Assembly (NCBI GenBank): GCA_021161685.1
Contig: JAGHAD010000014.1
Span: 1-19,158, forward strand
Length of the DNA: 19,158 nucleotides
Direction of reading: 5' to 3'
Source: Thermoplasmata archaeon
GTDB lineage: Archaea; Thermoplasmatota; E2; DHVEG-1; B18-G2
In this document: in pieces, positions 6,671-12,688 of the stretch
How the letters are laid out: each line of letters begins with the position of its first letter
Position numbering within the stretch: the first letter of the stretch is position 1
The notes under the pieces: generated by a model
Databases searched by the model: none
The model's input: only the letters and a program-made list of their open reading frames with translations
Told to the model about the DNA's origin: nothing
Translations under genes and position numbers: made by a program

Positions 6671-9016
6671 CTAACCCATTGCGTTCCAGATCGTTCTTCT
6701 CCAAGCCTTATCAATTCTATCTACATCCAGATCGATCAATTCCTTACGTCCATTCCTTACAATTAATCTTTCTCCAGTTACAGTTCCAACTCTGTAAAAT
6801 TTCAATTTCTTCTCTTTCATTAATCTCTCAAATTCCTTCTCCTTCTCTTCCTTTACTTCAACCAGCCATCTGGTGTTCGATTCAGAAAATAACTTGAAAT
6901 CCTCCCTTAACCCGTTTGAAAAGTTTCCAATATCCACATCTGCCCCAACCCATCCCCCTATTGCCATTTCAGCTATGCAAACCGCAAGCCCTCCCTCGCT
7001 AAGATCGTGACACGCTCCTATGCAACCTTTCCATATGGCTTTCAGCATCGCATCCATGTATCTTTTCAGGAGATTTGGGTTAGATCTTGGTACGATTCCT
7101 CCTTCGAGTTTCAACAACCTGTAGTATTCCGATCCTCCAAGTTCTCTTTTTGTTTCTCCAACCAAGTAAATTGGATTTCCTTCTTTTTTAAAGTCGACCG
7201 TCACGCATTTCCTTATATCTGGAATCAAACCTATGGCTGTAAGCTGGGGTGTTGGAGGAACCGCGATGCCATTGCATTCATTGTAAAAACTCACGTTACC
7301 GGAGATGAAAGGTATGTTGAGGGATCTCGCCATATAGCTAAGACCCCTGCAAACTTCATAAAAATCTCCCATGACCCTTGATCTTTCAGGGTTTCCAAAG
7401 TTCAGGCAATCCGCTATGCTGTCTGGTTTTGCCCCAACAGCCACCAAATTTCTGCAAACTTCATCGACCGCAGAGCAGGCGCCCCAATATGGATTTTTAT
7501 CGAGAAAGTTTGGATTTACATCGGCGGTTACAGCTATGCCTTTAAACGAATTTTCCAGAGGTTTAATAACTGCGGCATCTCCATGACTTTCCCTTCCCAC
7601 TATACCTTGAAGAGGTTTTATAACAGTACATCCTCTAACTTCATGATCATATTGCCTTATTATCCATTCTCTTGATGAAACATTTGGAGATGAAACCACT
7701 TTGAGAAAAGCCCTTTCTAGATTTGGCATGGGAAAATCTTCCTCTTTCTCCTCTGTCCTTCTTGGTATATGTGGTCTTTTACAGCTATCGTATACCGGAC
7801 CAGCGACCTGAAAATCTACATCTAATTCAAGGACTTTGAAACCCCTGTAAAATACTCTAATAACTTTTTCACCAATTGCCTTTCCAATAGGTACGGCAAG
7901 GACATCCCATTTCTTGCATATGTGAAGAACTTCCTCCAGATTTTTCTTATCAACGACAAACATCATTCTTTCCTGACTTTCGCTTATCCAAATTTCCCAC
8001 GGAGCCATATCAATTTCTTTTAAAGGAATTTTATCTAGGTTAACTTCGACGCCAACTCCGGCATTGTAAGCTAGCTCCCCGCAGACGCAGGAAAGACCTC
8101 CTCCTCCAAAATCCTTTAATCCTTCCAAGAGTCCTTTCTCTACGCATTCCAAAGTTGCGTGCATCAAAGGTTCTTTCATTATTGGGTCTCCGATTTGAAC
8201 TGCCGACCTGCTCTTTTCTTCACTTTCTTCCGTTAATTCTGCGGATGCAAAAGTTACTCCATGTATTCCATCTCTACCCGTTCTCCCACCAACGTAAACG
8301 AGAATATCGCCGGGCTTGCTTATCATGCTGTGAACCAAGTTTCTCTTTTTCATTATTCCTATACATCCAACGTTCACCAAGCAATTTCCAATGTACTTCT
8401 CATGGAAAAAGACCTGTCCGCAAAGAGTTGGTATTCCTATTCTGTTACCATAATCCCTTATGCCGTCAACAACCCCCTTAAATAGATACCTTGGGTGTTT
8501 AACGCCCTTTGGCAGATCTTCATACTTACAATCTAACGGTCCAAAGAAGAGAGGGTCTATCAGAGCTATGGGCTGTGCACCCATGCAGATAACATCTCTT
8601 ACAACTCCTCCTATTCCAGTAGATGCTCCCCCATAGGGCTCTATGGCTGATGGATGATTATGGGATTCTAGAGCCACAACATAGTAATGATTCTCATCAA
8701 ATTCCATAACTCCCGCATCTTCTCTCGTTACTATTCTATCCTTTGCGACATCGAATAAGTACATCTTCAAAGGAACTTTAGATGATTTGTAACAGCAATG
8801 CTCACTCCATGCCTGCCCCAAAGCTTGTAGCTCAACGTCGGTCGGATTTCTTCCTTTATCCATGAAATAATCCTTGATTTTCTTCATTTCATCGAGAGAT
8901 AGAGAAAGCCCTAGGTTTATGCTTATGTTCAAAAGATCTTCTTCGCCAGCTTCCTTGAGGTTAACCTCATACAGTTGAAATGGTAAGTTTTTCCTGATGA
9001 GTAATCTCTCAATCAT
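6671..9016 (-). CDS. purL: Phosphoribosylformylglycinamidine synthase subunit PurL
   Basis: PurL is the ATP-dependent synthetase subunit of FGAM synthase, step four of purine synthesis, working with PurQ (glutaminase, not in this window) and PurS. The protein of about 781 residues has the small-PurL hallmarks: LGQAWSEHCCYKSSK, VALESHNHPSAIEPYGGAST, DFGGGGLSC, RELGGSEYY and CHDLSEGGLAV. The family usually has Ser where SEHCC has its second Cys, a minor change. It is slightly longer than many archaeal PurL. ATG 9016 is chosen over TTG 9022 because AGAGGT lies five bases before it. It overlaps the end of purS by eight bases, giving a coupled purS-purL operon. Its stop overlaps by four bases the restored end of pth2. 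Confidence 0.93.
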   Translation of the reverse strand: MIERLLIRKNLPFQLYEVNLKEAGEEDLLNISINLGLSLSLDEMKKIKDYFMDKGRNPTDVELQALGQAWSEHCCYKSSKVPLKMYLFDVAKDRIVTREDAGVMEFDENHYYVVALESHNHPSAIEPYGGASTGIGGVVRDVICMGAQPIALIDPLFFGPLDCKYEDLPKGVKHPRYLFKGVVDGIRDYGNRIGIPTLCGQVFFHEKYIGNCLVNVGCIGIMKKRNLVHSMISKPGDILVYVGGRTGRDGIHGVTFASAELTEESEEKSRSAVQIGDPIMKEPLMHATLECVEKGLLEGLKDFGGGGLSCVCGELAYNAGVGVEVNLDKIPLKEIDMAPWEIWISESQERMMFVVDKKNLEEVLHICKKWDVLAVPIGKAIGEKVIRVFYRGFKVLELDVDFQVAGPVYDSCKRPHIPRRTEEKEEDFPMPNLERAFLKVVSSPNVSSREWIIRQYDHEVRGCTVIKPLQGIVGRESHGDAAVIKPLENSFKGIAVTADVNPNFLDKNPYWGACSAVDEVCRNLVAVGAKPDSIADCLNFGNPERSRVMGDFYEVCRGLSYMARSLNIPFISGNVSFYNECNGIAVPPTPQLTAIGLIPDIRKCVTVDFKKEGNPIYLVGETKRELGGSEYYRLLKLEGGIVPRSNPNLLKRYMDAMLKAIWKGCIGACHDLSEGGLAVCIAEMAIGGWVGADVDIGNFSNGLREDFKLFSESNTRWLVEVKEEKEKEFERLMKEKKLKFYRVGTVTGERLIVRNGRKELIDLDVDRIDKAWRRTIWNAMG

Positions 9017-9263
9017 GTTCAACCTCTCTTATCGATATCCTGTACTTATGTATTACCGGATTGGTCAGAAGTTTTTTGCACATCTCCTCTGCTTCCTTTT
9101 CAATTTGTTCTTTCTCTCCTTCCATCAGAACTTTAAAAACCTTCTCTGTTCTTACGCTCTTTACATTTTCAAAACCCAACAAATGAAGAGATTTGAAAGT
9201 GGCTTCTCCTTCAGGATCGGTGATCCCCTTTTTGAGTTCAATTGATATACTCACTTCAAACAT
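9009..9263 (-). CDS. purS: Phosphoribosylformylglycinamidine synthase subunit PurS
   Basis: PurS is the small structural subunit joining PurL and PurQ in the FGAM synthase complex. From ATG 9263 (MFEVSISIELKKGITDPEGE) the product has 84 residues, the normal family size. It contains the usual GFENVKSVRTEKVFKV and a C-terminal NPVIHKYRISI strand. An upstream in-frame start at 9320 would add 19 residues unlike the family, so 9263 is preferred. A TATA-like GTTTAATCT (complement of 9290-9298) lies about 30 bases before it. It is the first gene of the purS-purL operon. AACTATC repeats lie around and upstream of the promoter. Confidence 0.9.
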   Translation of the reverse strand: MFEVSISIELKKGITDPEGEATFKSLHLLGFENVKSVRTEKVFKVLMEGEKEQIEKEAEEMCKKLLTNPVIHKYRISIREVEHD

Positions 9264-9289
9264 GGCGGAGCAAGAAGAACCTTTCATGT

Positions 9290-9365
9290 AGATTAAACTA
9301 TCGTAAAAGTTTTGCAACATAACTATCGTTGAAGTTCTGAGGAAACATAATTGGAATAGATAGTT
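9290..9365. promoter_or_regulatory. purS promoter with three AACTATC-type repeats
   Basis: On the minus strand GTTTAATCT (9290-9298) is a plausible TATA box for purS. AACTATCGT occurs at 9296-9304, overlapping that box, and again at 9321-9329, exactly 25 bases apart. An inverted copy GATAGTT lies at 9359-9365, closer to the divergent 9422 gene. Three copies of a 7-mer in 70 bases suggest operator sites for a purine or general regulator, but no regulator is known for this motif and chance is possible. Confidence 0.35.
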
Positions 9366-9421
9366 TTAGGAAGAGTAGGACCAAAATTTTTAAAATTCAA
9401 TTATTTACTTCTTGGGCGAAA

Positions 9422-9802
9422 ATGAGAAAAGCAACTTTTGTTGGTATACTGGTATCTATGGTAGTAATAAGTAGCCTAAGCTTCGTTGCACAGGTGAAAT
9501 CAGAAGGTAATGAACTTGGCTTGGAAGCGAAGTCGGTAGATGAAAATAAGGAAATAGGTTCTGATTACGTTGAGTTAAATCTTAAAGAGTTAGAAAGGAA
9601 CATCGGGAGCACTCTATCTATTTCTCTGGATAATTTAGAAATGAATGGAAGCAATGCTACATTTCTGTGCACTTCAAGAGATGTTGTTGCAATAAAGGGG
9701 AAGTCAAAATTTCCGAATGAGCTGGCGTCACAGGAGTTGAGGATCGTCTATATAAACAAGTCCATATCACCACGGGATAGACCCAGGCTCTTTGGCTTTT
9801 GA
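9422..9802 (+). CDS. Small secreted protein of unknown function, probably truncated
   Basis: This 126-aa product has a clear signal peptide: MRKATF, a hydrophobic VGILVSMVVISSLSFVA core and likely cleavage near VKS. The mature part is acidic and beta-prone, with a glycosylation sequon in GSNATFL. It ends abruptly after RPRLFGF with no anchor. An AT-rich TATA region (about 9386-9400) sits about 27 bases before the ATG, predicting a leaderless mRNA. If one base is skipped at the TTTT just before the stop, the frame continues EIDAWS, which reads naturally after GF. Further protein-like pieces follow in other frames up to about 9995. I think it is the 5' part of a decaying gene. No family is recognised. 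Confidence 0.55.
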   Translation: MRKATFVGILVSMVVISSLSFVAQVKSEGNELGLEAKSVDENKEIGSDYVELNLKELERNIGSTLSISLDNLEMNGSNATFLCTSRDVVAIKGKSKFPNELASQELRIVYINKSISPRDRPRLFGF

Positions 9803-9995
9803 GATAGATGCGTGGAGCTAAAGTAGACATATAAGCAACTTCTTAATAGAATGTTCTATACGTATGGAGCTGGTACTGGAGCTGCAACCATAAACTTCTG
9901 TTGCAATGGAATTTCAGGAAATAGTGGAACAGATCAAGAAGGTAGCTGTAGCGTTCTTAGTTATTCTCTCTCATTCTCGCCTGGACTGTAGTTAA
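9803..9995 (+). pseudogene. Probable 3' remnants of the 9422 secreted-protein gene
   Basis: Two protein-like segments lie here in different frames. From ATG 9851 to the TAG at 9989-9991 there is a 46-codon piece with YGAGTGAATINFCCNGISG, in the same frame as the 9422 gene but after two stops. From ATG 9906 to the TAA at 9993-9995 another frame reads MEFQEIVEQIKKVAVAFLVI, an amphipathic or membrane-like helix. Together with the EIDAW continuation after 9800 they look like one secreted protein broken by several indels. This rests on composition only; no homologue was compared. Confidence 0.35.
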
Positions 9996-10000
9996 GCAAA

Positions 10001-10008
10001 GATTTTAT
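10001..10008 (+). promoter_or_regulatory. Likely TATA box for the deacetylase gene
   Basis: GATTTTAT lies about 28 bases before ATG 10034, the expected distance for a leaderless archaeal mRNA. This supports ATG 10034 over the upstream in-frame ATG at 10013. Confidence 0.4.
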
Positions 10009-10033
10009 CAGTATGCATAAATTGAAAAATTCG

Positions 10034-11065
10034 ATGAAAAGAATATTCTTTGCATATCACGATGATTTCAATAAGTACGATTTGGGAAAAGATCATCCAC
10101 TAATAGGAGATAAACCAAGAAGGACCTTGCAATTTTTAGAAGAGAGGAATTTCGAGAGCTTGATAGATATAAAAGAGCCAGAACCCGCAAAAGAAAAAGA
10201 CATTTTAAAAGTTCACACAAATTGTTATTTGAAGGAGGTAAAGTTTCTCAGCAAAAAAGGAGGATACCTTTCCTTAGATACGCCAGTTCCGAAGGGGCTT
10301 TACAACATAGCTTTACTTGCTGTAGGTGGCACCTTGCTTGCTGGGGAAGCGCTTTTCCGTGGTTATAACATATCTGTCAATCCACTGGGAGGCTTCCATC
10401 ATGCTTGCAGAGATAGGTCCTCTGGATTTTGCATTTTCAATGACATTGCCGTTGTGATAGAATATCTAAAGGAAAAATATCACATTGGAAGAATAGCTGT
10501 TATAGATCTCGATGTTCACCATGCAAACGGAACGCAGGAGATATACTATGAGGATCCTTCGGTTTTGCTGATATCTTTTCATCAGGATGGAAGGACGCTC
10601 TATCCAGGTACTGGCTTCATAGATGAGATAGGAAAGGGAAAGGGAGAGGGCTATACTATAAATCATCCTTTTTTGCCTTTATCTGGAAATGAAAGTTACA
10701 TCTATGCTTTTAAAGAAGTGGTACCAGAAATTGTCAGAAAATTTAAGCCACATCTTATCATATACCAGGCTGGTGTGGATACGCATCATGCAGATCCTTT
10801 GGCGAGCATCCTTCTTACATATCCCATCTACCATTTCTTTGCTCAAGAAATAAAAGAGCTATCAAAGCAGACCTGCAGGCGACTTCTCGTTTTGCTGGGA
10901 GGAGGTTATAACAGCATTTCAAGCATCAAATCCTATTATAACATAATGTGCGGTCTGGCTGGGAGAGAGGACATAATAAATGAGGATGAGATCAAGGACG
11001 TGAATTTCAGCAAAACAAGAAAGACAACAAAAGAGCTCATGGAAATTCTCTCGAGTTATTGGTAG
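10034..11065 (+). CDS. Histone deacetylase family zinc amidohydrolase (AcuC/HDAC superfamily)
   Basis: The 343-residue protein (from ATG 10034) keeps every HDAC active-site element. GGFHHACRDRSSGFC gives the catalytic His pair (H122, H123). VIDLDVHHANGTQ gives zinc ligands D160 and H162. AGVDTHHADPL gives the third ligand D254. LLGGGYN gives the transition-state tyrosine Y292. Family enzymes remove acetyl groups from lysine or small amines. In archaea the substrate could be acetylated Alba, histone, a metabolic enzyme or an acetylpolyamine, and cannot be told here. Residues 1-6 before the first strand suit this start; 10013 would add seven. It is a single gene, with the weak remains of a secreted-protein gene upstream and a convergent regulator downstream (13-base gap). 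Confidence 0.9.
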   Translation: MKRIFFAYHDDFNKYDLGKDHPLIGDKPRRTLQFLEERNFESLIDIKEPEPAKEKDILKVHTNCYLKEVKFLSKKGGYLSLDTPVPKGLYNIALLAVGGTLLAGEALFRGYNISVNPLGGFHHACRDRSSGFCIFNDIAVVIEYLKEKYHIGRIAVIDLDVHHANGTQEIYYEDPSVLLISFHQDGRTLYPGTGFIDEIGKGKGEGYTINHPFLPLSGNESYIYAFKEVVPEIVRKFKPHLIIYQAGVDTHHADPLASILLTYPIYHFFAQEIKELSKQTCRRLLVLLGGGYNSISSIKSYYNIMCGLAGREDIINEDEIKDVNFSKTRKTTKELMEILSSYW

Positions 11066-11078
11066 TTTTGCCTCCATT

Positions 11079-11279
11079 TTAGTCTTCATCATCAAAAAGA
11101 AAAATGTCCTCGATTGAAGTATCGAATACCTTTGCAATCTTATAGGCAAGTTTCAACGATGGGTTGTATTTTCCTTTCTCTAAGAAAACGATCGTTTCTC
11201 TCCTGACCCCAACTCTCCTTGCAAGCTCCTCCTGCGTCATGTTGTATCTCGCCCTGTACTCCTTGATCCTCGTTTTCAT
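11079..11279 (-). CDS. XRE-family helix-turn-helix transcriptional regulator
   Basis: This 66-aa protein is a single Cro/C1-type HTH domain: [20 protein letters not shown], then a recognition helix in [18 protein letters not shown] and the final [18 protein letters not shown]. This is the compact YozG-like form often encoded beside DUF2178 membrane proteins. An acidic DDED tail ends it. It lies downstream of the DUF2178 gene in the same direction and probably shares its transcript. The likely operator is the TTAACAT array in front of the DUF2178 gene, suggesting autoregulation (inference). A GAAGGGA lies upstream of the ATG as a possible ribosome site. Confidence 0.88.
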   Translation of the reverse strand: MKTRIKEYRARYNMTQEELARRVGVRRETIVFLEKGKYNPSLKLAYKIAKVFDTSIEDIFLFDDED

Positions 11280-11370
11280 CTCATATCCCTTCTGGAAAGA
11301 CAGTATCTAGACACGCAAGGCACCCGTAAGAACCATCGAAATTCCAATGAAAAACTCCCCATGCTATCAT

Positions 11371-11721
11371 CTAATCTAGAGATCTCATGCTGTAATAGGC
11401 GTAGAATATCATGTACAGCAGAATTATGATGCATGCGGAGAACGCCAGAGCATACCCAACCTCTTGATGTTTACCGAGTACTATCAACGTTACTCCTGCG
11501 AGTGCCGAACCTATGCCAAAGATTTCTAGAACCCTTCTCGATGCCTTCTCGCTTATCCTGTAGATACTCTCATCTTCCAGAACATCTTCGACCCTCCTCT
11601 TCATCAGCTGTAACGCAAGAATTCCTCCAACTACTGCAACGAATGGAAGAACAAAATTACCGGTACATACGCTATAGCCAACAATTGCCCCAATGCTCGA
11701 TGTCATCACAGCACCACACAA
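11371..11721 (-). CDS. DUF2178 family membrane protein
   Basis: A small membrane protein with four predicted segments at about residues 6-20, 22-40, 66-83 and 88-110. Between the second and third lies a charged loop with EDESIYRISEKASRR, matching the DER...ISEKA motif usual in DUF2178 proteins. These occur paired with a small XRE regulator, as here, and their function is unknown; a membrane sensor or stress role is speculative. The start is uncertain: 11721 is a TTG, while ATG 11706 (MTSSIGAIVGYS) gives 111 residues. No good ribosome site precedes either. It is the first gene of the two-gene unit, behind the repeat array at 11744-11794. Confidence 0.75.
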   Translation of the reverse strand: MCGAVMTSSIGAIVGYSVCTGNFVLPFVAVVGGILALQLMKRRVEDVLEDESIYRISEKASRRVLEIFGIGSALAGVTLIVLGKHQEVGYALAFSACIIILLYMIFYAYYSMRSLD

Positions 11722-11743
11722 CGCAAATTGTTTTCTATTCCTC

Positions 11744-11794
11744 TTAACACCTCATGTTAAGTATTTCTAACATTATGTTAAATATAGTTAACAT
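11744..11794. promoter_or_regulatory. Operator array of TTAACAT half-sites upstream of DUF2178-XRE
   Basis: Five copies of TTAACAT or a one-base variant occur in 51 bases: 11744 (TTAACAC), 11754 inverted, 11767 (CTAACAT), 11775 inverted and 11788. They form a spaced dyad (TTAACA-N5-TGTTAA, 11744-11760) and a perfect 13-base palindrome TAACATTATGTTA (11768-11780). The dyad centres are about 22 bases apart, two helical turns. The AT-rich region must also carry the promoter of the DUF2178 gene. Binding by the adjacent XRE protein is the natural inference. Confidence 0.6.
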
Positions 11795-11800
11795 ACTTAA

Positions 11801-12012
11801 GCTTATCGGTGATGAAACTGGTTTTTGGATGAATTCAAGAAAAAGGTCAAGGATACTCTTTTAACCTTTCTGGCGCCGGAAGAGAGTTAAAATGGTATAT
11901 TCTGCCGAAATGTTATCAGCAGATGAGTCATGCCCAAGATAGATTTTCATAAAGTTAAAGGCGTGCGCTACACGCAAGTTTGCGAGAACCTGTAATAATA
12001 GCTAACAAACTT
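11801..12012. other. Intergenic region with overlapping short inverted repeats
   Basis: No gene is recognised between the operator array and the methyltransferase stop. Two alternative hairpins overlap: GCGTG-CGCTA-CACGC (11961-11975) and CGCAA-GT-TTGCG (11973-11984). Lying just beyond the methyltransferase stop on the minus strand, they may act in 3'-end formation of the leuS transcript. A 20-codon stretch at 11825-11890 reads DEFKKKVKDTLLTFLAPEES, like the end of a lost gene, but it is too short to call. Confidence 0.3.
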
Positions 12013-12684
12013 CTATTTCTTAACAATGGCAAAGAAGTTGTCTTTTAAAATTTTTGAGACGATTTTGACACTCTCAATTTTCTCCACCTCCAATCCGGCT
12101 GACTTTAACTCTTTCAAAAACTCTCTTTTGCTGTACAAATGGTAGAATCTGGGTACATTCAAGTTGTCCTTTTTCCACAAAATCTCGATGTCACCAAATT
12201 CCCCTTTTCTAAAGAAGAACTCTCTCAGGAAATACGTGAAAAACCTACCCTGCCACCTCGCCCATACAGTTATTAAGGCTTTGCCATTACTTTTTAAAAT
12301 CCTTCTAACTTCTCTAAGAGCCCTTAACCTTTCTTTTTTTCCTCTTATGTTATGGAGGGTTGCCACAAATAAGATATAATCAACGCTATCATCTTTAATC
12401 GGTAAACTTCTGCAATCTCCAAGCAAAAATTCTACATTGTCAAGACCTTTCTGTTCAGCTTTATTTTTTGCTATCATGAGCAAATTTCTCGAGAAGTCTA
12501 TACCTATGGCTTTCTTGCATTTCTGTGCACTTATTAAAAGATGTCTTCCGTTTCCGCATCCAAGATCAACTACAATGCTATCGTTAGGAATTTTCTCAAT
12601 AAAGTCAACAACTTTCTCCCATGGCCTTCTTCTCGTTTTATCAAAACTTTCCGCTATCTTTTCCCAAACTTCTCTTTCTCCCAT
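12013..12684 (-). CDS. Class I SAM-dependent methyltransferase, Trm9/ALKBH8-like (tRNA wobble uridine)
   Basis: About 223 residues. Motif I is VVDLGCGNGRH (38-48), the acidic ribose-binding position is in GIDFS (61-65), and motif IV-like LLGDCRSLP follows. Two features point to the Trm9/ALKBH8 group: LHNIRGKKERLRALREVRRI (110-129) followed by a VWARWQ segment, and VPRFYHLYSKREF (177-189), close to the RYYH motif. Trm9 methylates carboxymethyl-type uridines at tRNA position 34 in eukaryotes; the archaeal substrate is inferred. The gene follows leuS directly. ATG 12684 leaves a four-base gap, whereas a TTG at 12696 would overlap leuS by eight bases. Neither has a clear ribosome site, consistent with coupling to leuS. 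The pairing with a tRNA synthetase supports a tRNA role. Confidence 0.75.
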   Translation of the reverse strand: MGEREVWEKIAESFDKTRRRPWEKVVDFIEKIPNDSIVVDLGCGNGRHLLISAQKCKKAIGIDFSRNLLMIAKNKAEQKGLDNVEFLLGDCRSLPIKDDSVDYILFVATLHNIRGKKERLRALREVRRILKSNGKALITVWARWQGRFFTYFLREFFFRKGEFGDIEILWKKDNLNVPRFYHLYSKREFLKELKSAGLEVEKIESVKIVSKILKDNFFAIVKK

Positions 12685-12688
12685 TTGT

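Noticed and set aside
9009..9320. Longer PurS starting at 9320
   Set aside because: The extra 19 residues (beginning MLQNFYDS) do not resemble the family, and MFEVSISIEL at 9263 is the usual PurS beginning.
11825..11890. Short reading frame DEFKKKVKDTLLTFLAPEES
   Set aside because: It looks protein-like but is only about 20 codons from a TTG with no ribosome site or promoter; at most a gene relic.
11801..12012. Possible tRNA or small structured RNA in the spacer
   Set aside because: No cloverleaf, T-loop or acceptor pairing was found; only short stems are present.
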